From contig CANNAN010000005.1 of NCBI GenBank assembly GCA_947502635.1, positions 62,001 to 126,000 of the forward strand: a stretch of DNA of 64,000 nucleotides, in the 5' to 3' direction. A program made the position numbers and the translations under genes. The notes under the pieces are model-generated. The model worked only from the letters and a program-made list of their open reading frames with translations, had not been told where the DNA came from and did not search any database. The stretch is from an uncultured Flavobacteriaceae bacterium (GTDB lineage: Bacteria; Bacteroidota; Bacteroidia; Flavobacteriales; Flavobacteriaceae). This document shows, in pieces, positions 34,471-43,051 of the stretch (position 1 is its first letter; every line of letters starts with the position of its first letter).

Positions 34471-36891
34471 ATGAAAATACTTTTATCTCTTTTTTTTTCA
34501 GCTTTACTAGTTCATAGCATAGAAGCTCAGTCTGAGAAGTACGAGTTGTCTTTTAATATTAAAGACCAAGTACTAAATAAATCCTTAGAGGGAGCACAGA
34601 TTTATATGACACCTTGTAATTGTGGAGGCGTTACTAATGATAATGGTTTTTTTACAATAAATCTTCCTAAAGGAGAATATAATTTAAGTATTACTTACAT
34701 AGGTTTTAAAACATATAACCAAAAGATTCTATTAGATAAAAAGACACTTATAGAAGTGGATTTAGAAGAAAGTCAAGAGCAATTATCTAAAATAATTTTA
34801 AGAGCTAAAAAAGTAAATGAAAATATTGAGTCCCCGCAAATGGGAGCAATACAATTGAAATCTGAAGAAATAAAAAAACTACCTTCAGCTTTGGGAGAGA
34901 TTGATGTGTTAAGAGGTGTTACTTTATTAGCAGGCGTTAATAATGCGGGAGATGTAAGTAATGGTCTTTCTGTTAGAGGAGGATCGTTAGATCAAAACCT
35001 TATTTTATACGATTATGCTCCTGTTTTTAATCCAACCCATTTATTTGGGCTTTTTTCTGTTTTCACTCCAGATGTATTATCATCCGTAGATTTATACAGG
35101 GCAAATATCCCTTCTAGGTATGGAGGAAGAGTCGCTTCTGTTTTAGATGTAAAAGTTAAAAATCCTTATGTCGATAAATTAAAATTGAGTGGAGGTATTG
35201 GTTTAGTGTCTACTAGATTTACTATTGAAACGCCAATAATAAAAGATAAACTAACATTTATAGCTGGTGCTAGAGCAGGTTTGACGGATTTTTTATTACC
35301 TGTTTTTTCTAAACGCTTAAAAAATACAAAGGCTAAGTTTGGAGACGCGACGTTTAAAGTAATGTATTTACCAACCGATAAAGACCAGATTACTTTTACT
35401 GGATTTTATAGCAAGGATTTCTACCAGTTAGATTTAATAAGTAAAGTACAAAATGTAAATGCCAGAAATAACCAGTACGATTTTGGGATGCTAAACGGTA
35501 CACTTAATTGGGTGCATTCCTTTAATAATAAAACCAGTTTAAAAACGATCTTGGTTGGAAGTAAATATACACCTAAGATTCTTTTTCCTGAATTTGAAAA
35601 TAATAATAAGATTAAGTTTCAATCCAGAATAAACTATTTAAGTCTTATCTCAGAATTAAAAAAGAATGTTAATGATACATTTGATTATTATGCAGGGGTT
35701 CAGGCTAATAAGTATATAATTGAACCAGGGAAGTTGGACCCAGGTAGTGCCAGTAGTGTGCTTCCAGTATCATTAAATTCGGAAACTAGTTATGAATTAT
35801 CAGGATATTTAAACGCAAATTGGTCACCTATAAATAATCTTTCTTTATCTGCAGGATTACGCTATAATTATTTTATGTTCTTAGGGCCATACATATCAGC
35901 AAGTTTTGATGAAACGAGCGAAGTTCTTTTAGATATAAAGGAGTTTAAAAAAGGAGATTTAGTAAAATCTTATAATGGGTTGGAGCCCAGATTTGGACTT
36001 TCGTATAAGTTGAATGATAAAATGTCAATTAAAGCGAGTTATGCTAAGGTTAATCAGTATCTACAAAACGTATACAATAGTACAACACCTATACCAACAT
36101 CTCGTTGGAAGACTTCAGATATAAATATAAAGCCACAAATTGGAGAAACTTATGGAATGGGATTGTATCATAATTTTAGAGAAAATGATAGAATTATTGA
36201 GGTGGGGTTAGAAGGGTACTATAGAGATACAAAAAATATACTAACCTATAAACCAGGAGCAGATTTTTTTCTCCAAGAATTTTTAGAGAGAGATGTTGTT
36301 CAAGGTATAGGTAAGGCATATGGGGTGGAGTTTAGTTTAAGAAAACCTAAGGGAGATGTTAATGGATGGATAAATTATACATGGTCAAAGAGTCTTTTAA
36401 AGTCTTTTAATGAAAACTTAGGAGACCGAGTTAATAATAATGAATGGTACCCTTCAGATTTTGATAGAACTCACGTTGTCAATGCTACTATTAATTTAGA
36501 AGGCGATAAGTACAATACGTTTAGTTTTAACTTTACAGGGCAAACAGGTAGGCCTTATACAATTGCGAATGCAGTTGTGCAAGTCGATGACATACAAGCT
36601 CCAATATTTATTGATCGAAATAATGCACGCCTTCCTGTATATCATCGCTTAGACTTTTCATGGAATGTTCATTTTAGTGGGAGTAAAAAGAACAAAAGAT
36701 GGAAGAATGATTGGACGTTTACTATTTATAATCTTTATAGCAGAAAAAACCCATTTAATATTTATTATACACAACGTACCACAGAAAGATCGGTTTTGCC
36801 AATTTTTTTAGATAGTCCTTTAGGGTCATTTCAACTTTCAGCTCTAAATAGTCCTTTAATATCTTTGACATATAATTTCACATTCCAATAG
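34471..36891 (+). CDS. TonB-dependent receptor with carboxypeptidase-regulatory-like N-terminal domain, copy 1
   Basis: I start at 34471 (806 residues) because MKILLSLFFSALLVHSIEAQ is a clean signal peptide; an ATG at 34441 overlaps the previous gene. A CarboxypepD_reg-like domain (ISYIGFKTYNQKILLDK-type, about 20-100) leads into the plug (GLSVRGGSLDQNLILYDYAP, SSVDLYRANIPSRYGGR) and a 22-strand-type barrel that ends LISLTYNFTFQ. It is an outer-membrane importer or signalling receptor energised by TonB-ExbBD. It is highly similar to copy 2 (40638-43046). A short polA-like relic lies directly behind it. Confidence 0.92.
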   Translation: MKILLSLFFSALLVHSIEAQSEKYELSFNIKDQVLNKSLEGAQIYMTPCNCGGVTNDNGFFTINLPKGEYNLSITYIGFKTYNQKILLDKKTLIEVDLEESQEQLSKIILRAKKVNENIESPQMGAIQLKSEEIKKLPSALGEIDVLRGVTLLAGVNNAGDVSNGLSVRGGSLDQNLILYDYAPVFNPTHLFGLFSVFTPDVLSSVDLYRANIPSRYGGRVASVLDVKVKNPYVDKLKLSGGIGLVSTRFTIETPIIKDKLTFIAGARAGLTDFLLPVFSKRLKNTKAKFGDATFKVMYLPTDKDQITFTGFYSKDFYQLDLISKVQNVNARNNQYDFGMLNGTLNWVHSFNNKTSLKTILVGSKYTPKILFPEFENNNKIKFQSRINYLSLISELKKNVNDTFDYYAGVQANKYIIEPGKLDPGSASSVLPVSLNSETSYELSGYLNANWSPINNLSLSAGLRYNYFMFLGPYISASFDETSEVLLDIKEFKKGDLVKSYNGLEPRFGLSYKLNDKMSIKASYAKVNQYLQNVYNSTTPIPTSRWKTSDINIKPQIGETYGMGLYHNFRENDRIIEVGLEGYYRDTKNILTYKPGADFFLQEFLERDVVQGIGKAYGVEFSLRKPKGDVNGWINYTWSKSLLKSFNENLGDRVNNNEWYPSDFDRTHVVNATINLEGDKYNTFSFNFTGQTGRPYTIANAVVQVDDIQAPIFIDRNNARLPVYHRLDFSWNVHFSGSKKNKRWKNDWTFTIYNLYSRKNPFNIYYTQRTTERSVLPIFLDSPLGSFQLSALNSPLISLTYNFTFQ

Positions 36892-36897
36892 CACTTG

Positions 36898-36948
36898 TTA
36901 ATGCCATTCTACGTCCAGCCAGTTATCACCCGTATTTAGGTCAATATA
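36898..36948 (-). pseudogene. Relic of the polA 3' end
   Basis: The minus strand reads YIDLNTGDNWLDVEWH and then a TAA stop (36898-36900). The intact polA ends DVDLDIGDNWLEAH and stop, right behind receptor copy 2. Sixteen nt (CCAGCCAGTTATCACC) are identical between 36915 and the matching place in polA, and homology continues upstream with substitutions. No further polA sequence is present. Confidence 0.7.
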
Positions 36949-37032
36949 TAAAAGGAAAGGTTAGAGGCCTATATTTATGATTCACTTAACAATTCCATTT
37001 AAGAGTCAATTTTTGTCTATTTTTGCAATGTT

Positions 37033-38979
37033 ATGCAAGAGTTAAAACTTTCAGATTGGTTGCCTACCACTAACAAAGAGGTTAAAATACGTGGTTGGGA
37101 AGCACTAGACGTTATTTTATTTAGTGGTGATGCTTATGTAGATCACCCGTCGTTTGGTCCTGCGGTAATTGGTCGTATTTTGGAAAGTTATGGTTTGCGG
37201 GTAGCAGTGGTACCACAGCCTAATGTTAATGATAATCTTCAGGATTTTGTAAAGTTGGGTGCTCCAAAATTGTTTTTTGGAGTGACAGGTGGTTGCATGG
37301 ATCCTATGATTAGTAATTACAATGCTAATAAAAAGCGACGTGATAAAGATGCGTATACACCTAATGGTGATATTGGTTTTCGACCAGATTATGCCACAAC
37401 AGTATATTCCAAAATATTAAAAGAAAAATGGCCTGATGTACCTGTTTTAATTGGAGGTATTGAAGCTTCGTTACGTCGGGTAACACATTACGATTATTGG
37501 AGTGATACGTTAATGCCTACCATTTTAGAAAGTTCAAAAGCAGATATGCTAGTTTATGGCATGGGAGAGCAACCTTTACGGGAGGTTGTGCGTTTATTAC
37601 AAAAAGGGGTGCCTTTTAGTAGTATTACAACTATAAAACAAACAGCAGTACTTTTAAATAAAGAAGCCAAAATACCTAAGAATAGTAATTGGGAGGATAT
37701 TGAAATTGTATCACACCAAAAGTGTTTGAAGGATAAAAAAGCTTATGCAGCTAACTTTAAGGTTATAGAACAAGAATCTAATAAGTTGACTGCACGTCGC
37801 ATTTTTCAGAAAGTGGGCGAGAAGGTCTTGATGATTAATCCACCATATCCAACCATGACGGAGGATGAAATTGATGCCTCTTTCGATTTGCCATATACGC
37901 GTCTGCCACACCCTAAATATAACAAACGAGGCCCTATTCCTGCGTTTGAAATGATTAAGTTTTCTATAAACATACACCGTGGTTGTTTTGGCGGGTGTAG
38001 CTTTTGTACTATATCAGCGCACCAAGGAAAATTTATTGCGTCTCGTAGCCAGGAATCTGTATTGCGTGAGGTTGACACCGTGGCAAATATGCCAGATTTT
38101 AAAGGCTATTTATCAGACATTGGTGGTCCAAGTGCGAATATGTATAAAATGAAAGGTAAAGTACAATCTATATGCGATAAGTGTGTAGCGCCTTCTTGTA
38201 TTTCGCCAGTTATTTGCAGTAATTTAGATACGTCTCATAAACCATTAACTAAATTATACCAAGCAGTTGATAGTCATCCAAAAGTTAAAAAGTCCTTTAT
38301 TGGTAGTGGTATTCGCCATGATATGCTTGTGCCTGAGTTTAATAAAAATGCGGATGCAAAAGAATTAGATGATTATACGGAAGAGGTGATGACGAAACAT
38401 GTGTCTGGTAGACTAAAAGTAGCGCCAGAGCATACTAGTGATCCTGTTTTAAAATTAATGCGTAAACCATCGTTTACTTATTTTCATAAGTTTAAGGAGC
38501 GTTTTGATAAGATTAATATTAAGAAGAATTTAAAGCTACAGTTGATTCCTTATTTTATATCGAATCATCCCGCTTGTGAAGCTGAGGACATGGCAAATCT
38601 TGCAGCCGAAACCAAGGATATGGGTTTTCAACTTGAGCAGGTACAAGGTTTCACGCCAACACCTATGACGGTAGCTACGGTAATCTATTATAGTGGGTAT
38701 CATCCTTACACGCTAAAAAAAGTAAATACGCCAAAAACACGTAAAGAAAAGGATGAGCAACACCGATTTTTCTTTTGGTATAAAGATGAAAATAAAGCTT
38801 GGATTAAGAAGACCCTAAACAAACTGGGACGTCAAGATTTATTAAAAGTATTACTGCCAGAAAATGACAAATGGCGAAAAAATAAACCAGGTAAACCTAA
38901 ACACACTTTTGATGATGCAGTTCCTTTTAATAAGCGAAAGAATAAGGTGAAGTATAAAGGGAAAAATAAGAGGAGATAG
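37033..38979 (+). CDS. YgiQ family radical SAM protein
   Basis: The 648-residue protein has the N-terminal domain LSDWLPTTNKEVKIRGWEAL typical of YgiQ, an intact radical SAM cluster motif C-x3-C-x2-C (NIHRGCFGGCSFCTISAHQG, about 322-341), and the GRLKVAPEHTSDPVLKLMRK segment. The lysine-rich C-terminus (HTFDDAVPFNKRKNKVKYKG) is as in the family. The enzyme binds a 4Fe-4S cluster; its reaction is not known. It sits between the two DUF4249-receptor pairs, on the same strand as them. Confidence 0.92.
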   Translation: MQELKLSDWLPTTNKEVKIRGWEALDVILFSGDAYVDHPSFGPAVIGRILESYGLRVAVVPQPNVNDNLQDFVKLGAPKLFFGVTGGCMDPMISNYNANKKRRDKDAYTPNGDIGFRPDYATTVYSKILKEKWPDVPVLIGGIEASLRRVTHYDYWSDTLMPTILESSKADMLVYGMGEQPLREVVRLLQKGVPFSSITTIKQTAVLLNKEAKIPKNSNWEDIEIVSHQKCLKDKKAYAANFKVIEQESNKLTARRIFQKVGEKVLMINPPYPTMTEDEIDASFDLPYTRLPHPKYNKRGPIPAFEMIKFSINIHRGCFGGCSFCTISAHQGKFIASRSQESVLREVDTVANMPDFKGYLSDIGGPSANMYKMKGKVQSICDKCVAPSCISPVICSNLDTSHKPLTKLYQAVDSHPKVKKSFIGSGIRHDMLVPEFNKNADAKELDDYTEEVMTKHVSGRLKVAPEHTSDPVLKLMRKPSFTYFHKFKERFDKINIKKNLKLQLIPYFISNHPACEAEDMANLAAETKDMGFQLEQVQGFTPTPMTVATVIYYSGYHPYTLKKVNTPKTRKEKDEQHRFFFWYKDENKAWIKKTLNKLGRQDLLKVLLPENDKWRKNKPGKPKHTFDDAVPFNKRKNKVKYKGKNKRR

Positions 38980-39438
38980 AATATAGTATGCCCAAGTTCA
39001 AGCAAGAGTGCTGTCTTTTGGTTTAAACTACCAAGCATTGTATTATAATATTAATAATACCTCACTAAATAGAGTATCTTCCCTTCTTTTCAAAAACATC
39101 AAATTTATGCCGAAGCTTTTATCTAATCTTTCCTATAGAAGACATTACTGTCTATAATGATTATCTAGAAATTTATTGATTGAGTAAGAGCTTTAGTTTA
39201 GTATGTCTTAATTAAAAATAAACCATTGTAAATGAAATCGGTTTTATTTTTTAGAGCCTAATTATTATTAATATACTGATAGAGACGCCTTTTGTATCAG
39301 TAAATACACCTTTGTTTTAAATAGCACTTAATTTTAGTTCGGAAAAAATATAAGAAAATAATTTCTTTAAACTAGGTTTTCTTACTTGGTACATATTTGT
39401 ACCTTTTTTTATAAAAAATAACTATAACAAATTAATTA
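38980..39438. other. Intergenic region between ygiQ-like gene and second DUF4249 gene
   Basis: These 459 nt show no credible gene. Two inverted repeats occur: TACTGATA/TATCAGTA (39274-39302) and GGTACA/TGTACC followed by T7 (39388-39410). Confidence 0.5.
39388..39410 (+). promoter_or_regulatory. GGTACA-N4-TGTACC inverted repeat with T-run
   Basis: A 6-bp perfect inverted repeat (39388-39393 with 39398-39403) is followed by seven T, 29 nt before the DUF4249 copy 2 ATG. It may be an attenuator-like terminator or a repressor operator; copy 1 has no equivalent at its start. Confidence 0.4.
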
Positions 39439-40617
39439 ATGAATAAAAAAAAGGTGAGATTTTTAAGGAAAAATATATGGATTCTCTTCTTGTTTTTTCT
39501 TGTGGCCTGCATAGAACCTACAGAGCCTACTTTTAACTTTAAAGATGGCTTGGTCTATATTGATGCCTTTATGTCTACCGAACAAGGAGCATCATTGGTA
39601 TATGTCTTTGAATCCCGTTCTACTGGTATTCGTCCAAAATATAAGTTTATATCTGGCGCAAACGTATCGTATAAGAATGTAAATACAGGTACAGTTGTAG
39701 ATTTAATTGAGCAGCATGATGTTTATATACCTCCAAATAATTTTGTGGCTTCTGTAGGAGAGACATGGTTGCTAATGGTAACTTTACCTAGTGGTGCATA
39801 TTATGAATCATTACCTGAATTAATTACGGAACCTGTAGAGATTCCGAATATTAATTATGAGTATAATCCAGAATTAATTTTTAGTGAAAATTCTGATGGC
39901 TTTTTATCTGGGCATTCCGTTTTTGTAGATATAGAAGATCCCGCGGATAGAGAGAATTACTATTTATGGAAGTTTCGTTCGTTCGAAAAGATAGAGCTTT
40001 GTGATTACTGTTTAAACGGCATTTTAAGAAATGGAGAATGCATAGATCCTCCTATGAGTATAGCTTATAAAGATCCAGCAGTAACTGTTGGCTATTTGTG
40101 TGAAAGTGATTGTTGGCAGATACGATATAATGAAAATATTAAGATTTTTGCTGACGAATTTTCAAATGGAGGAACCATAAAAGATGTATCTGTTGCAGAT
40201 ATATTTTTATACAATAGGAAAAATATTCTGGTAGAAATACAACAATTGTCTTTGACAAGAAAGGCTTATGATTACTTTAAAATATTAAAGGATCTCGTTG
40301 ATAATAATGGAGGATTAAATGCTCCACCTCCAGCTGCATTAATTGGTAATATATTTAATCCAAATGATGATAAAGAATTTGTTTTAGGCAGGTTTACCGC
40401 AGCAGCAGCTTCAAAAAAATCTATATTTATAAATAGGGAGAGTATTACGGAAACTCCAATAGAAACTAGAAGGTTATATGTATTTGAATATTGTGAGTTA
40501 TTTTGTACGCGTGGTGAATGTTTATTTGATTTGTGCTTAGAACCTTTGGTGTTTACAACTGAATGTATAGAATCTAGATTTAGAACTGGTATAGAACCTG
40601 AAGGTTGGATCGAATAA
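39439..40617 (+). CDS. DUF4249 lipoprotein, copy 2
   Basis: The 392-residue protein has a signal peptide with lipobox (FFLVACIEPTEP). It shares with copy 1 the FKDGLVYIDAF start, SVGETWLLMVTLP, NYYLWKFRSFEKIELCDYCL, ESDCWQIRYNENIKIF and the PPAALIGN element. The late Cys cluster differs (CELFCTRGEC). It is presumably an outer-leaflet partner of the receptor that starts 20 nt downstream. The divergence from copy 1 is substantial in loops, so the two may have different ligands (inference). Confidence 0.85.
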   Translation: MNKKKVRFLRKNIWILFLFFLVACIEPTEPTFNFKDGLVYIDAFMSTEQGASLVYVFESRSTGIRPKYKFISGANVSYKNVNTGTVVDLIEQHDVYIPPNNFVASVGETWLLMVTLPSGAYYESLPELITEPVEIPNINYEYNPELIFSENSDGFLSGHSVFVDIEDPADRENYYLWKFRSFEKIELCDYCLNGILRNGECIDPPMSIAYKDPAVTVGYLCESDCWQIRYNENIKIFADEFSNGGTIKDVSVADIFLYNRKNILVEIQQLSLTRKAYDYFKILKDLVDNNGGLNAPPPAALIGNIFNPNDDKEFVLGRFTAAAASKKSIFINRESITETPIETRRLYVFEYCELFCTRGECLFDLCLEPLVFTTECIESRFRTGIEPEGWIE

Positions 40618-40637
40618 TAGAAAATCAATAAATTATA

Positions 40638-43046
40638 ATGAGGCTAATAACTATTCTTTTTCTAGTATCTCTCTTTAATGTATCATATTCGCAAAATAAA
40701 GAATACGAACTTTCTTTTAAAGTTATAGATCAGGAAACAGGTCTTAACGTAGATAATGCTCAAATCTTAATAAGACCCTGTAACTGTGGAGGAGTAACCG
40801 ATTATACGGGAGGGTTTAATATAAAACTTGTAAAAAACACGTATACTATAAATATATCTTATGTGGGTTATGATTTATATTCTCAAATAATTAACCTAGA
40901 TAAGAATCAGCAATTAAGCATTAAACTCCGCAGGAAGGAAGAAAAACTTTCTGAAATAATTGTCAAAGCCAAAAAAACTAATGATAATGTAGAGTCTCCC
41001 CAAATGGGTAGCGTTAAATTAAAAGCTTCAGAGATAAAAAAAATGCCATCGGTATTTGGGGAAATGGATGTTCTTAAAGGACTAACATATGTAGCTGGAG
41101 TTAATAATGCAGGAGACGTAAGTAACGGGCTATCTGTGAGAGGTGGGTCATTAGATCAGAATTTATTGCTTTACGATTATGCACCTATTTTTAACCCAAC
41201 ACATTTATTTGGACTTATTTCTGTATTCACACCAGAAGTGATATCTTCTGTAGATTTGTATAGGTCAAACATTCCTTCGCGTTATGGGGGAAGAGTGACA
41301 TCTGTGGTCGATGTTAAAGTTAAAAACCCATTTGTAGATAAGTTTAAGCTCACAGGAGGTATAGGTGTATTGTCTACAAGATTATCGGTAGAAACACCAA
41401 TAGTAAAGGACAAATTATTGTTAATCGCTGGGGTAAGAAAAGGGTATACAGATTTTTTGTTCCCAGTATTTTCTAAACGCCTAAAAGATACCAAAGCTAA
41501 TTATACAGACGGAACGGTTAAATTATTATATCTACCAACAGAAAAAGATCAACTATCTTTTACAGGTTTTTATAGTAAAGATTTTTATCAATTAGACCTT
41601 ATATCAACAGTTGAGAATATCAATTCCGATAAAAATCAATATGATTTTGCAACGCTAAATGGCACTTTAAAATGGTTACATTCATTTAATGATAAATCTA
41701 ATCTTAAAACTGTTTTTGTTGGAAGTAATTATACACCTAAAATTTTATTTCCTGAACAAGGAAATAACAACAAAATTGAATTTTCATCCAATATTAAGTA
41801 TTTAAGTCTAATTTCAGAATTCTCAAAAAAAATTAATAAAAAGTTTGATTATTATACAGGGATACAAGCAAATCAATATAAAATAGCTCCTGGAGATTTA
41901 GATCCAGGGACAGCCCAAAGTATAAGATCTGTATCTTTATCTGCGGAAAAGAATTATGAATTATCTTTTTATTCCAACCTAAACTGGAAGCCAATAAAAA
42001 ATCTATTCCTATCTGGTGGATTGCGTTATACTAATTCTTTTCTGGTAGGGCCTTATACATTAGCTAGTTTTAATGAGGATTCAGGAATTATAGATGAAAC
42101 TAGGTTTTTTTCGAAAGGAAAAAAAGTAAAAGGATATGATGCTTTAGAGCCTAGAATAGGAGCCACATTTAAACTAGGAGCCAACACTTCTATTAAAACG
42201 AATTACGCAAAAACCAATCAATATTTACAAAATATTTACAATACGACTACGCCTTTGCCAACTTCCAGATGGAAAAATGTAGATTTTAATATAAAACCTC
42301 AAATTGGGGATACATATGGTGCTGGATTTTTTCAGAATTTTAATGATAACACTATAGAAGTAGGGGTAGAAGGTTATTATAGAGATATAAAAAATGTGTT
42401 AACCTATAAGCCAGGAGCAGATTTTTTTCTCGAAGAGTTTATAGAAAGAGATATTGTGCAAGGGCAAGGAAAAGCCTATGGTATAGAGTTTAGTATTAAG
42501 AAAAGGAAAGGACCTATCAATGGTTGGTTGAATTATACATGGTCAAGAAGTTTTTTGCGCTCAGTAAATGAAAACTTAGGAGATAGAATAAATAATAACC
42601 AATGGTTCCCATCTGATTTTGATAGACCTCATGTTGTTAATGGTACTATCAATTTTGAAAGTAAGTACAATACTTTTAGCTTTAATTTCACAGGTCAGTC
42701 GGGTAGGCCATTTACATTACCTAACGGAATTGTGTCTGTTGGAGAAATAGAAACACCTATATATTTAGAACGAAATAATAGTAGGCTTCCAGTATACCAC
42801 CGTTTAGATTTTTCATGGAATTTACACTTTAGTGAAAGTAAAAAAAATAAGCGCTGGTCTAATTATTGGACGGTTACTCTTTATAATATTTATGCTAGAA
42901 ACAATCCCATTAATACTTTTTATAAGTCTCGCATAGATTACACAAGAAATACCCACCTCTTTGGAGATAGTCCATTAGGAGCTTTTCAACTTTCGGTGCT
43001 TAATAATCCATTGTTTTCATTAACATATAATTTTACGTTCCAGTAG
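40638..43046 (+). CDS. TonB-dependent receptor with carboxypeptidase-regulatory-like N-terminal domain, copy 2
   Basis: The 802-residue protein has a signal peptide (LVSLFNVSYSQN), the regulatory-like domain (NISYVGYDLYSQIINLDKN), a plug (GLSVRGGSLDQNLLLYDYAP) and a barrel ending LFSLTYNFTFQ. Long stretches match copy 1 (for example TFTGFYSKDFYQLDLIS and YKPGADFFL), so the pair arose by duplication. It ends 5 nt before the convergent polA stop, the same arrangement that has left a polA relic behind copy 1. Confidence 0.92.
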   Translation: MRLITILFLVSLFNVSYSQNKEYELSFKVIDQETGLNVDNAQILIRPCNCGGVTDYTGGFNIKLVKNTYTINISYVGYDLYSQIINLDKNQQLSIKLRRKEEKLSEIIVKAKKTNDNVESPQMGSVKLKASEIKKMPSVFGEMDVLKGLTYVAGVNNAGDVSNGLSVRGGSLDQNLLLYDYAPIFNPTHLFGLISVFTPEVISSVDLYRSNIPSRYGGRVTSVVDVKVKNPFVDKFKLTGGIGVLSTRLSVETPIVKDKLLLIAGVRKGYTDFLFPVFSKRLKDTKANYTDGTVKLLYLPTEKDQLSFTGFYSKDFYQLDLISTVENINSDKNQYDFATLNGTLKWLHSFNDKSNLKTVFVGSNYTPKILFPEQGNNNKIEFSSNIKYLSLISEFSKKINKKFDYYTGIQANQYKIAPGDLDPGTAQSIRSVSLSAEKNYELSFYSNLNWKPIKNLFLSGGLRYTNSFLVGPYTLASFNEDSGIIDETRFFSKGKKVKGYDALEPRIGATFKLGANTSIKTNYAKTNQYLQNIYNTTTPLPTSRWKNVDFNIKPQIGDTYGAGFFQNFNDNTIEVGVEGYYRDIKNVLTYKPGADFFLEEFIERDIVQGQGKAYGIEFSIKKRKGPINGWLNYTWSRSFLRSVNENLGDRINNNQWFPSDFDRPHVVNGTINFESKYNTFSFNFTGQSGRPFTLPNGIVSVGEIETPIYLERNNSRLPVYHRLDFSWNLHFSESKKNKRWSNYWTVTLYNIYARNNPINTFYKSRIDYTRNTHLFGDSPLGAFQLSVLNNPLFSLTYNFTFQ

Positions 43047-43051
43047 AAGGT

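Noticed and set aside
37711-38078. Minus-strand frames opposite the YgiQ gene
   Set aside because: The plus strand encodes the radical SAM cluster here; the reverse frames show no family features.
38832-39038. Minus-strand frame at the end of the YgiQ gene
   Set aside because: Most of it is complementary to the Lys-rich YgiQ C-terminus, which explains its Phe/Leu-rich composition.
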